A stretch of DNA of 7,788 nt from an uncultured Collinsella sp. (GCA_900542555.1 UQNU01000070.1:1-7788), one strand, 5' to 3'; shown: positions 1 through 6,328, numbered from the stretch's first letter. The notes: generated from the letters alone by a model not told the origin. Numbers and translations: made by a program.

Positions 1-108
1 ATGGAAGGGCGATCAGGCATATCGGATAACCTGCCCGAACGATACGATCCGAACCATTGTACGCGATACGCAATGCCTCGCACGCGCCGCCACCTGCAAA
101 CGGTAGCG

Positions 109-1242
109 TTACTTCCAAACGCGCTCGGCAATGCGCTTGACCAGCGCGATCTTTGCCCACTGCTCGTCCTCGGTCAGCTTGTTGCCAATCTCGCAGCTGG
201 CAAAGCCGCACTGGGGCGACAGGTACAGATTCTCGAGCGGCACGTACTTTGCGGCTTCGCGGATGCGCTCGACGATAACATCCTCGTTCTCGAGCTCTGC
301 CGCCTTGGTGGTTACCAAGCCCAGCACGACCTTCTTGCCGGGAGCGACGTACTTGAGCGGCTCAAAGCCGCCGGCGCGCGGCGTGTCGAACTCCAGATAG
401 AACGCATCGACATTCTCATGTGCGAACAGGTACGGTGCGATGGGATCGTAGCCGCCTTCAAAAGCGTAGGTGGAGTGGTAGTTGCCGCGGCACACGTGCG
501 TGTTGATAACCAGATCGTCGGGCTTGCCCTCGATGGCGGCGTTGTTGAGCGCCACGCCCAGCTCGCTTACCTTTTGCAGGTCAACCGGGCTCATGCCGGT
601 TTTGGCGACAAAATCGGTGTCGCAGTAGATGCCCCAGGTGCAGTCATCAAACTGGATGTTGCGGCAGCCTGCTGCGTACAGGTCGGCGATCACCGTGCGA
701 TAAGCGGCTGCGATGGCGTCGGCAAGTTCCTCATCGGTCTTATAGACAGCGCGCAGGCTCTCCTGCTGGCCGTCGCAGCGGTCGAGCGTGACTTCGGAGA
801 ACGTCTGGATCGGCGCCGGAATGGTCTGGCGTGCGACCTGGCCCTCCCCCTCGAGCGCCTTGACAAATTTAAAGTGCTCGACGAACGGATGGTTCTCGCC
901 GCTAATGGGGCCGGTTACCACGGCGGTGTCGGCTGTGGTCTCCTCGTCGTGGAACATATAGCCCGTACGCGAGGTACGGCGTTCAATGCCGTTGAGCCCC
1001 CACATAAAGTCGAGGTGCCAGTAACTGCGGCGAAACTCGCCATCGGTAATCACCTGCAGGCCAGCGGACTTCTGCTTGGCCACCAAATCGCGAATGGCAT
1101 CGTCCTCGACGGCCTTAAGGCCGGAAGCGTCGAGTTTACCCGCGACATAGGCGGCACGGGCGTCCTTTACAGCCTGCGGACGAAGAAAGCTGCCGACGAT
1201 ATCGGCACGAAACGGCGCGTTCGGTTGAATCGAAGTGCTCAT
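109..1242 (-). CDS. Cobalamin-independent methionine-synthase-like methyltransferase (MetE C-terminal domain family, YxjG/YxjH type)
   Basis: A 377-residue cytoplasmic protein matching the catalytic (C-terminal, Meth_synt_2) half of MetE, which transfers a methyl group to the thiol of homocysteine to make methionine. The zinc ligands of the family are all visible: His249 and Cys251 in NTHVC, Glu284 in YLEFD, and Cys345 in LSPQCG. The N-terminal region carries the usual GSFLRP and ITDGEFRR motifs. It lacks the N-terminal half of full MetE (about 750 residues), so it resembles stand-alone proteins such as Bacillus YxjG/YxjH, whose methyl donor is not settled by sequence. I chose the start at 1242 because AAGGGAG lies 6 bases upstream; an in-frame ATG at 1260 lies upstream of that site. 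The gene follows a LysR-type regulator gene on the same strand with its own candidate promoter. Family assignment is firm; the substrate is inferred. Confidence 0.9.
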   Translation of the reverse strand: MSTSIQPNAPFRADIVGSFLRPQAVKDARAAYVAGKLDASGLKAVEDDAIRDLVAKQKSAGLQVITDGEFRRSYWHLDFMWGLNGIERRTSRTGYMFHDEETTADTAVVTGPISGENHPFVEHFKFVKALEGEGQVARQTIPAPIQTFSEVTLDRCDGQQESLRAVYKTDEELADAIAAAYRTVIADLYAAGCRNIQFDDCTWGIYCDTDFVAKTGMSPVDLQKVSELGVALNNAAIEGKPDDLVINTHVCRGNYHSTYAFEGGYDPIAPYLFAHENVDAFYLEFDTPRAGGFEPLKYVAPGKKVVLGLVTTKAAELENEDVIVERIREAAKYVPLENLYLSPQCGFASCEIGNKLTEDEQWAKIALVKRIAERVWK

Positions 1243-1248
1243 AGATAT

Positions 1249-1309
1249 CTCCCTTTGCATTGGTTGCTTTATCGAGACACAGTATGGGCGCTCATGTGGT
1301 CATCGTAAA
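1249..1309 (-). promoter_or_regulatory. Candidate promoter and ribosome binding site of the methyltransferase gene
   Basis: On the minus strand TTTACG (1304-1309, -35, 4 of 6 consensus bases) and CATACT (1281-1286, -10, 4 of 6) are separated by 17 bases. This predicts a transcript start near 1274 and a leader of about 31 bases. AAGGGAG (1249-1255) then sits 6 bases from the ATG at 1242. The boxes are individually weak, as is common for promoters that need an activator. Sequence-based guess only. Confidence 0.4.
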
Positions 1310-1310
1310 A

Positions 1311-1350
1311 TATATGTTTATATAGGTTTGTTATTAGTTTTTTCTATACC
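1311..1350. promoter_or_regulatory. AT-rich inverted repeats, possible LysR-family binding site
   Basis: An AT-rich block in otherwise GC-rich DNA. It contains TATAT-gttt-ATATA (1311-1324) and a second interrupted dyad, TATAG (1321-1325) with CTATA (1344-1348), 18 bases apart. Relative to the candidate start near 1274 the larger dyad is centred near -60 and the smaller one abuts the -35 box. These are the positions LysR-type activators usually occupy. The neighbouring lysR gene makes its product the natural candidate. The dyads are seen directly; binding is inferred. Confidence 0.4.
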
Positions 1351-1394
1351 GAGCAACAGCGGGACTCAGCCTCACATGGATATCTCGAAGTGAG

Positions 1395-2291
1395 CTAAAT
1401 ATGCTGACGAATTGCGTCGATATAGGCCTGCCCATAGCGCGTGAGCGTCGTATTTTTGCGCGTAATAATGCCAATCTCCATGTACTCGTCCACGTCGAGC
1501 GGAATCGAGATAATGCCGGGGCCGTTGAGCTCGTGGCTGATCACGCCCGAGCATACCGTGTAGCCGTTGAGGCCCATGGCCAAATTGAACAACGTCGCAC
1601 GGTCGCGCACGCGGATATTTTTGCGACGCTCGAACGTCGAGGTCAGCTCCTCGGAATAGTAAAACGAGTTGTAGCTGCCCTGCTCGTAGGACAGGAACGG
1701 GTAGTCTTCCAGATCCTCGAGCGTCACGCTGGAGCGGTCCGCCAGCGGATGGTCGGCGCAGACGAAGACATGCGGCGTGGCGCAGAAGAGTCCTTCGAAC
1801 ACGAGCTCGTTGGCCACCAGCATGCGCTCGATGACCTCGCGGTTATGCTCGGATAAGTACAGGATGCCCAGTTCGCTTTTCATATGCGCGACATCCTCGA
1901 TAATCTCGTGAGTCTGCTCCTCGCGCAGGGTAAAGTCGTAGCGCGCGGCATCGAACTCGCGGATCACGTCGACAAACGCGTTGACGGCAAAGGAATAATG
2001 CTGGCAGCTCACACTAAAGTGCGGCACCTGCTCGGATGCGCCCTTGTACTTGCCCTCGAGCAGGTCGGCCTGGTCGAGTACCTGGCGCGCATAGCCCAAG
2101 AAGGTCTCACCTTCCTCGGACACAATGACGCCCTTGTTGGTACGCTCAAAGATGTGCACACCCATCTCGTTTTCGAGATCGCGAATCGACGCGGTAATCG
2201 AAGGCTGCGACACAAAGAGACGGCGCGAGGCCTCGGTAATGCTGCCGCATTCGGCAACTTTGACGACATATCTGAGCTGCTGGAGCTTCAT
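1395..2291 (-). CDS. LysR-family transcriptional regulator
   Basis: A 298-residue protein of typical LysR length. Residues 1-60 form the winged helix-turn-helix: MKLQQLRYVV, then the recognition segment SITEASRRLFVSQPSIT and DLENEMGVHIFER. Residues 90-298 resemble the periplasmic-binding-protein-like effector domain, with phrases such as HPLADRSSVTLEDLEDYPFLSY and a late GLNGYTVCSGVIS stretch. The reading frame stays open far upstream, to 2498, but the extension overlaps the HAD gene. The start at 2291 is chosen because AAGGAG (2298-2303) lies 6 bases before the ATG and the helix-turn-helix begins at once. That ribosome binding site overlaps the stop codon of the HAD gene, so the two are probably co-transcribed and may be translationally coupled. 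The likely target is the methyltransferase gene immediately downstream. The effector is unknown, although sulfur-metabolism LysR proteins are a reasonable comparison. Confidence 0.92.
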   Translation of the reverse strand: MKLQQLRYVVKVAECGSITEASRRLFVSQPSITASIRDLENEMGVHIFERTNKGVIVSEEGETFLGYARQVLDQADLLEGKYKGASEQVPHFSVSCQHYSFAVNAFVDVIREFDAARYDFTLREEQTHEIIEDVAHMKSELGILYLSEHNREVIERMLVANELVFEGLFCATPHVFVCADHPLADRSSVTLEDLEDYPFLSYEQGSYNSFYYSEELTSTFERRKNIRVRDRATLFNLAMGLNGYTVCSGVISHELNGPGIISIPLDVDEYMEIGIITRKNTTLTRYGQAYIDAIRQHI

Positions 2292-2301
2292 GGCTGTCTC
2301 C

Positions 2302-3210
2302 TTAGCTGTTCGCGAGATTCGCGTCGGCTGCACCCTCCTGACGCATAAACGACGGCATTTCCCCCGTCGTGGCGCAGGCGGCAATCTGATGCAGAGCCCC
2401 GGCAACCGCATCATCTGCCGCAGCGCCGATATGCCAGCGCGCGGCAGCCGTGACGGCCTCGTTGGCATTGGCGACTGCAACGGAATTGGGAACGGCATCG
2501 ATCATGGGCAGATCGTTATCGGAATCGCCAAATACGGCCACCTCGTCGGGCGTCAGGCCCAAAGCGCGCGCCAGCTCCAGCGCAGCGCAGCCCTTGTCCC
2601 AACCATCCGGAAGGATGTCGAACAGGCGCACTCGGTTGTTGGGAAACACGAGCGAGAGTTCCGGCACCTCAGCGGCAACGCGCTCGCGTAGCTCCGCGAG
2701 CTCCTCACGCGAACGGGCACTCCAGATATTCGCCTTAAACACCGGCGCGTCATCGACGACGGGACGGCACGGGGCCTCTTCGCCTTTGAGCCACGCATTG
2801 CCGCCCGACTCCATAGCGCGACGCACACGCTCGGGATTGCTCGTCACGCAATAGGCATCGTTGCCCCAAAAGTCATCGCCCAGGCTGTAGACTTTTAGAA
2901 ATGTATCGTTGGTCTCTTGCTCCAGATAGTCGGCCAAACGCATCAGAGCATCGTTGTCGATTGCGCGCGAGGCGACTACTTCGCCGTCGACAAACATCAC
3001 CTGGCCGTTACAGAACGCACCGGTCGAAAAACACTCGGAACGGTTTTTGAACATCCAGCCCATCGCGGACGGCTGACGACCCGAAACCGGCCCAAAGTGC
3101 AGACCCGCCACCTGCATGGCATGAATACCCTCAATGGCGTAGTCGCTGGCGCCGTCATGCCCGGCTGGAATCAGCGTATCGTCCATATCGGTCAGCACAA
3201 GTTTGATCAT
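2302..3210 (-). CDS. Cof-type HAD-superfamily (class IIB) hydrolase
   Basis: A 302-residue cytoplasmic phosphatase. HAD motif I is DMDDT at residues 8-12 (nucleophile Asp8, acid/base Asp10). Motif II is Ser43 in PVSGR. Motif III is Lys206 in GWDKG, and motif IV is GDSDND at 228-233, which binds magnesium. The long insert between motifs II and III is the class IIB cap that sets substrate choice. Proteins of this type dephosphorylate sugar phosphates, pyridoxal phosphate, FMN or, for E. coli Cof, the thiamine precursor HMP-PP. Sequence alone does not choose among these. The gene is divergent from the TPP-controlled thiamine operon and is followed 10 bases later by the lysR gene. The ribosome binding site is weak (GGGGGA, 4 bases before the ATG), but the motif begins right after the start, so the start is well supported. 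Confidence 0.9.
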   Translation of the reverse strand: MIKLVLTDMDDTLIPAGHDGASDYAIEGIHAMQVAGLHFGPVSGRQPSAMGWMFKNRSECFSTGAFCNGQVMFVDGEVVASRAIDNDALMRLADYLEQETNDTFLKVYSLGDDFWGNDAYCVTSNPERVRRAMESGGNAWLKGEEAPCRPVVDDAPVFKANIWSARSREELAELRERVAAEVPELSLVFPNNRVRLFDILPDGWDKGCAALELARALGLTPDEVAVFGDSDNDLPMIDAVPNSVAVANANEAVTAAARWHIGAAADDAVAGALHQIAACATTGEMPSFMRQEGAADANLANS

Positions 3211-3239
3211 AGAGTCCCCCAGTCATTTTCACCGTATCC

Positions 3240-3269
3240 ATTGTAACGGTGCGCTAGTATAGGGAACAA
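3240..3269 (-). promoter_or_regulatory. Candidate promoter of the HAD-lysR unit
   Basis: On the minus strand TTGTTC (3264-3269) and TACAAT (3240-3245, 5 of 6 -10 consensus bases) are 18 bases apart. They predict a transcript start near 3233, about 23 bases before the HAD start codon. The -35 box is poor. A plus-strand promoter for the thiamine operon must lie in the same short gap; the only hint of it is a -10-like TAGTAT at 3255-3260 with no convincing -35, so the two promoters probably overlap. Confidence 0.4.
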
Positions 3270-3277
3270 CAGATTCG

Positions 3278-3369
3278 ATGCGGGAGTGCCGGCGGTGCAA
3301 ACCACAAGGCTGAGAGGGCAATGGGCCCAATCCTTTGAACCTGTCAGTTAATGCTGGCGTAGGGAGCAT
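3278..3369 (+). ncRNA. TPP riboswitch (THI element)
   Basis: The conserved aptamer core is plain: GGCTGAGAGGG (from 3308), CCTTTGAACCTG (from 3332) and GCGTAGGGA ending at 3365. The closing stem P1 is ATGC (3278-3281) with GCAT (3366-3369). The short P5 arm can form from TCAG and CTGG around the loop TTAATG. ACCTGT replaces the more common ACCTGA, a variant also seen in natural TPP riboswitches. By family knowledge it binds thiamine pyrophosphate and lowers expression of the thiamine genes that follow. The intrinsic terminator just downstream points to control of transcription elongation rather than of translation. Confidence 0.95.
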
Positions 3370-3381
3370 GCCGCCTTTACA

Positions 3382-3411
3382 GGGGCGCTGTCTATGCACA
3401 GCGCCCCTTTT
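3382..3411 (+). terminator. Riboswitch-controlled intrinsic terminator
   Basis: A perfect 9-bp GC-rich stem, GGGGCGCTG (3382-3390) with CAGCGCCCC (3399-3407), closes an 8-base loop and is followed by TTTT (3408-3411). It lies 12 bases after the aptamer and ends before the thiM ribosome binding site at 3419, so it can stop transcription of the whole operon. I could not identify a clear antiterminator. A short alternative pairing of CGCC (3372-3375) with GGCG (3384-3387) would invade the stem but is only 4 bp. Confidence 0.92.
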
Positions 3412-3433
3412 CTATGCCAAGGAGGCATGTGCA

Positions 3434-4273
3434 GTGATTGATTCGGAACAGCTTAAGCAACATATGGTCAAGGCCGTGGAGGAGATTCGCGCCACCAATC
3501 CGATGGCCGGTTCCATCACCAACACGGTGACGATCGACTTTGTCGCCAACGCGCAGCTCGCCGTGGGCGGTTCGGCCGCTATGGTCTATCTGCCCGACGA
3601 GGGCGAGGCACTCGTTGCCGGCGGCGGCGCCATCTATCTCAATATGGGCACGCTCTTCCCCATCTACGAGCAGACGATTCCCCGCGCGGCCAAGGCGGCA
3701 CATGACGCCGGCAAGCCCTGGGTGCTCGATCCGGTGGGCCTGGGCATCGGTAGCCTGCGCACCCAGTTGGTAAACGAGCTCAAGCAGTACAAGCCCGCCA
3801 TCGTGCGCGGCAACGCCTCCGAGATCATCGCGCTCGCCGGCCTGTGGGGTCTTGAGGGCGAGGCGGCCGATCTGAGCCGCGTACGCGGTGTCGATACCAC
3901 CGACACGGTAGACGCTGCCCGCGACGCCGCCGTGGCGCTCGCCCGCTACACCGGCGGCGCCGTAGTGGTCTCGGGCGAAGTCGACCTGATTACCGACGGC
4001 ACGACGGTGGCCAAGTCCCACGGCGGCAGCCCGCTCATGTCCAAGATCACCGGCTGCGGCTGCTCGCAGGGCGGCGTGCTGGCCGTGTACGCCTGCGCCG
4101 CCGACCCGTTTACGGCAGCCGTCTGCGGCACCGCCGTCTACAACGTGGCCGGCACGCGTGCCGCCGCTGTCGCCGACGCCCCGGCAAGCTTTAAGGTCGC
4201 CTTTATCGACGAACTCTACCGCGCGACCGCCCAAGACATTGCCGATAACCAACTCGAGCTCGAGGAGGCATAG
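3434..4273 (+). CDS. thiM: Hydroxyethylthiazole kinase
   Basis: A 279-residue enzyme of the thiamine salvage pathway that phosphorylates 4-methyl-5-(2-hydroxyethyl)thiazole with ATP. Family hallmarks in order are NTVTIDFVANAQLAVGGSAAM (residues 30-50), LDPVGLGIGSLRT (98-110), the phosphate-loop region IVRGNASEIIALAG (123-136), SGEVDLITDG (180-189) and GCGC (207-210), where Cys210 occupies the catalytic cysteine position. The residue two before it, usually Thr or Ser, is Cys208 here. The start is a GTG at 3434 with AAGGAGG (3419-3425) 8 bases upstream. An ATG at 3427 is out of frame and would stop after four codons. The frame stays open upstream, but that part is riboswitch and terminator. First gene of the operon, 3 bases before the next gene, and under control of the TPP riboswitch. 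Confidence 0.95.
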   Translation: MIDSEQLKQHMVKAVEEIRATNPMAGSITNTVTIDFVANAQLAVGGSAAMVYLPDEGEALVAGGGAIYLNMGTLFPIYEQTIPRAAKAAHDAGKPWVLDPVGLGIGSLRTQLVNELKQYKPAIVRGNASEIIALAGLWGLEGEAADLSRVRGVDTTDTVDAARDAAVALARYTGGAVVVSGEVDLITDGTTVAKSHGGSPLMSKITGCGCSQGGVLAVYACAADPFTAAVCGTAVYNVAGTRAAAVADAPASFKVAFIDELYRATAQDIADNQLELEEA

Positions 4274-4276
4274 GCC

Positions 4277-4618
4277 ATGTCCGAGCCCGTAACCAATGCC
4301 GGCATGAACACGCTCGTCGCCGTCGCCATCGCCCCGTGCGGCACCGGCGACGAGCTGTCCGCCGAGGTCGCCGAGGTCGTGCGCGTCATTCGCGAGAGCG
4401 GCCTTCCCAACCGCACCACCTCGATGTTCACCGAGATCGAGGGCGACTGGGACGAGGTCATGCAGGTCGTGCGCGACGCAACCTTTGTGTTGGCGAGCAA
4501 GGGCATCCGCACCGAAGTCGTGCTCAAGGCCGATATTCGACCCGGATTTACCGACACCATGACCGGCAAACTCGAGCGCATGGAAGCACAGATCAAAAAG
4601 CAGGAGGAAGCACGATGA
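4277..4618 (+). CDS. Thiamine-binding protein of the MTH1187/DUF77 family
   Basis: A 113-residue protein of the MTH1187/YkoF-like family (PF01910 thiamine-binding domain), about the usual 95-110 residues. Visible features are a first strand LVAVAIAPCGTGDELSAEV, then VIRESGLPNRTTSMFTEIEGDWDEVMQVV, and a final strand and helix VVLKADIRPGFTDTMTGKLERM. Members form oligomers with a ferredoxin-like fold and are thought to bind thiamine or its pyrimidine moiety; no enzyme activity is established. GAGGAGG (4262-4268) inside the end of thiM serves as ribosome binding site, 8 bases from the ATG. Its stop codon overlaps the thiE start in ATGA, so the two are translationally coupled. Placement between thiM and thiE under a TPP riboswitch supports a role in handling thiamine intermediates, which remains inference. 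Confidence 0.85.
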   Translation: MSEPVTNAGMNTLVAVAIAPCGTGDELSAEVAEVVRVIRESGLPNRTTSMFTEIEGDWDEVMQVVRDATFVLASKGIRTEVVLKADIRPGFTDTMTGKLERMEAQIKKQEEAR

Positions 4619-5310
4619 GCATCCGCGACAACCTTGATATCTCGGCGTATCTAGTACTCGGCCCCGAAAACACGCTGGGACGTCCCGTGGGCGATGTGGT
4701 GGCCCAGGCGCTCGACGCAGGCTTTACCTGCATCCAGGTGCGCTCCAAGGTGGCAAGCGCCCGCGAGATCATCGCGCTGACCGGCGACGCCGCGCAGGCA
4801 ATCGCACAGGCCGGCAAGACCGGTCGGGTCGCCCTGTTAATCGACGACCGCCTGGACTGCGTACTCGCCGCGCGCGAGCAGGGTATTGCTGTCGATGGCG
4901 TGCATGTAGGCCAGAGCGACATTCCCGTCGAGGCCTGCCGCAAACTTTTGGGCCCCGATGCCATCGTGGGCCTTTCGGCCCGCTGCGAGGAGATGCTCGA
5001 GTACGTCAAGACCGCCGACATGAGCCTAGTCGACTACCTGGGCATCGGCCCACTCCACGAGACCGAGACCAAGCGCGACTGCGGACGCGCGGCCGACGGC
5101 TCTATCATCACCAAGAGCTTTGAGGACCTGGCCGCACTCCACGCGGCAAGCCCCGTGCCCATCGTGGTGGGCGGCGGCGTCAAGACGGCCGACTTGCCGC
5201 AGCTCAAGGCCACCGGCGTCGACGGCTTCTTTGTGGTGAGTGCCGTCTGCAGCGCCGATGACCCCTACGCCGCGGCCAAGGAGCTCGTCGACACCTGGCA
5301 GCAGGCATAG
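4615..5310 (+). CDS. thiE: Thiamine-phosphate synthase
   Basis: A 231-residue TIM-barrel enzyme that joins HMP pyrophosphate to hydroxyethylthiazole phosphate, giving thiamine phosphate and pyrophosphate. The family motifs appear in order: IQVRSK (residues 40-45), LLIDDRLDCVLA (74-85; usually NDR), DGVHVGQSDIP (94-104), VGLSA (118-122), DYLGIGPLHETETKRDCG (140-157) and IVVGGGV (183-189) with a closing GVDGFFVVSAV (201-211). Thr and Lys in the TETKRD loop and the glycine-rich phosphate-binding segments are intact. The length is slightly above the common 205-220. AGGAGG (4602-4607) precedes the ATG by 7 bases, and the start overlaps the stop of the upstream gene by 4 bases. It completes the salvage unit with ThiM. 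Longer open frames upstream overlap the DUF77 gene out of frame and are not real. Confidence 0.95.
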   Translation: MSIRDNLDISAYLVLGPENTLGRPVGDVVAQALDAGFTCIQVRSKVASAREIIALTGDAAQAIAQAGKTGRVALLIDDRLDCVLAAREQGIAVDGVHVGQSDIPVEACRKLLGPDAIVGLSARCEEMLEYVKTADMSLVDYLGIGPLHETETKRDCGRAADGSIITKSFEDLAALHAASPVPIVVGGGVKTADLPQLKATGVDGFFVVSAVCSADDPYAAAKELVDTWQQA

Positions 5311-5354
5311 GCATAGGCCGAGCAGTTGCTCCGCGACCCCATAACTTCAGCAAT

Positions 5355-5400
5355 GGAAAACGCATCCCAGTTTGGATCTCCATTCCGGGATGCGCTTTCC
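5355..5400. terminator. Shared hairpin terminator between convergent thiE and patatin genes
   Basis: GGAAAACGCATCCC (5355-5368) and GGGATGCGCTTTCC (5387-5400) pair over 14 positions with a single A-C mismatch around an 18-base loop. The GC core is flanked by a run of A on the left and T on the right, so transcripts from either strand end the core stem with U residues: TTTT on the minus strand, TTT on the plus strand. It lies 44 bases past the thiE stop and 22 bases past the patatin stop, which fits a bidirectional terminator. Confidence 0.8.
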
Positions 5401-5422
5401 GCCGAGATGGCGGCAGCAGCCT

Positions 5423-6292
5423 CTACCCTGCCAGATACGCTTCCAGCGCCGGCAAGGTCGCCTCCGCATCGTGGCGGCCGACCTGGTAGATACGCTCGAG
5501 CTCATCCGGCTCGCGGCACAGCGACGGCACCTTCACCGATTCGCTCGGCCGCACCACAAAGACCTCGCCGGCAGCCTCACGACGCGCCAAGTCATCGAGC
5601 GTGGCATTGTAGACCTCATGCCGATGATCGAGCGCTGCAACAAACTCCGGGTAGTGACGGAACACGCGCCGCAGCATGGGCATCACGCTGTTGGGTTGCT
5701 TCACAAAGCCCGCCGGCTGCGTGAGTACCACGATATTGCGGTCATACCCCTGCGCAAACAACCAAGCGCTGGGAATGGAATCAGCCACGCCACCATCCAG
5801 ATACTTATGCCCGCCAATAGCAACGGGACGCGTCGCCACGGGAATCGCCGACGACGCCCGAATCCACTCGATATCGCGCTCGTCGCCATAGGGCAGGTCG
5901 TGGTAGACGGCCTTGCCCGTCTCGATATCGGTACACACGCACGTAAACCGCATAGGGCAGGCGCGATATGTCTCCAGGTCGATGGGATCGCGCTCGATGG
6001 GCACCTCGTGATAGGCAAAATCGGCATTGAACATGTCACCGGTTCGCAACCAGCTGGTCACACCCGCATAGCGCTTATCGGCACAATAGGCCTTGTTGTA
6101 GCGAATGGCGCGGCCGATCTGGCGCGATTTAAAGTTGTAGCCAAACGCCGCGCCCGCCGAGACACCCACCATATGGTCGCAGGTCAAACCGTGCTCCATC
6201 CAAACGTCGAGCACGCCCGCCGTATACATACCGCGGTAGCCGCCTCCCTCGAGCGCAAGCCCCACCGTGTGCGTCGTATCCGGCTGTGCCAT
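5423..6292 (-). CDS. Patatin-like phospholipase family protein (YjjU-like)
   Basis: A 289-residue patatin-family serine hydrolase, expected to be a lipid acyl hydrolase that uses a Ser-Asp dyad. The oxyanion-hole motif GGGYRG is at residues 16-21. The nucleophile elbow GVSAG is at 43-47 (Ser45), and the partner Asp166 sits in DGGVADS. The remaining sequence, including the RASSAIPVATRPV segment and the C-terminal region rich in charged helices, matches the bacterial YjjU type. No signal peptide or membrane segment is visible, so a cytoplasmic protein is likely; the natural substrate is unknown. The start at 6292 is supported by ACGGAG (6301-6306) 8 bases upstream and by the motif starting soon after; an open extension to 6376 crosses the promoter. 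Single gene, converging on thiE. Confidence 0.92.
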   Translation of the reverse strand: MAQPDTTHTVGLALEGGGYRGMYTAGVLDVWMEHGLTCDHMVGVSAGAAFGYNFKSRQIGRAIRYNKAYCADKRYAGVTSWLRTGDMFNADFAYHEVPIERDPIDLETYRACPMRFTCVCTDIETGKAVYHDLPYGDERDIEWIRASSAIPVATRPVAIGGHKYLDGGVADSIPSAWLFAQGYDRNIVVLTQPAGFVKQPNSVMPMLRRVFRHYPEFVAALDHRHEVYNATLDDLARREAAGEVFVVRPSESVKVPSLCREPDELERIYQVGRHDAEATLPALEAYLAG

Positions 6293-6328
6293 GCGACCAT
6301 CTCCGTTCCTGCGTTTTAAACCGGGACA

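Noticed and set aside
1..108. Possible start of another minus-strand gene (ATG at 18-20) with a TACAAT box at 56-61
   Set aside because: Only six codons are inside the window, no convincing -35 is found, and the ribosome binding site is poor. I see no terminator for the methyltransferase gene in this stretch either.
1..1308. A 435-codon plus-strand open frame over the methyltransferase gene
   Set aside because: It is antisense to a gene with clear family motifs and a good ribosome binding site; its translation resembles no family and reflects GC-rich third positions.
1371..1394. CTCAC...GTGAG inverted repeat right after the lysR stop codon, as a terminator
   Set aside because: Only 5-bp arms around a 14-base loop and no T-run on either strand.
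2292..2498. N-terminal extension of the LysR protein to 367 residues
   Set aside because: The extension is arginine- and proline-rich, overlaps the HAD gene in another frame, and precedes a proper ribosome binding site and a standard LysR N-terminus.
3335..3433. Upstream ATG starting thiM inside the riboswitch
   Set aside because: This stretch is riboswitch and terminator RNA; the GTG at 3434 has an excellent ribosome binding site and gives the family length.
3427..3441. Four-codon ORF (MCSD) overlapping the thiM start as a leader peptide
   Set aside because: It sits only one base past the ribosome binding site core, is too short to carry any signal, and is most simply chance.
3392..4252. 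A 286-codon minus-strand frame across thiM
   Set aside because: It is antisense to thiM, which has all family motifs; no family resemblance or ribosome binding site.
4336..4614. Fusion-like N-terminal extension of ThiE to 324 residues
   Set aside because: It overlaps the DUF77 gene in another frame and is rich in Arg/His from frame shadowing; the ATG at 4615 has AGGAGG upstream.
5372..6319. A 315-codon plus-strand frame across the patatin gene
   Set aside because: Antisense shadow; the minus-strand gene carries GGGYRG, GVSAG and DGG motifs in order.
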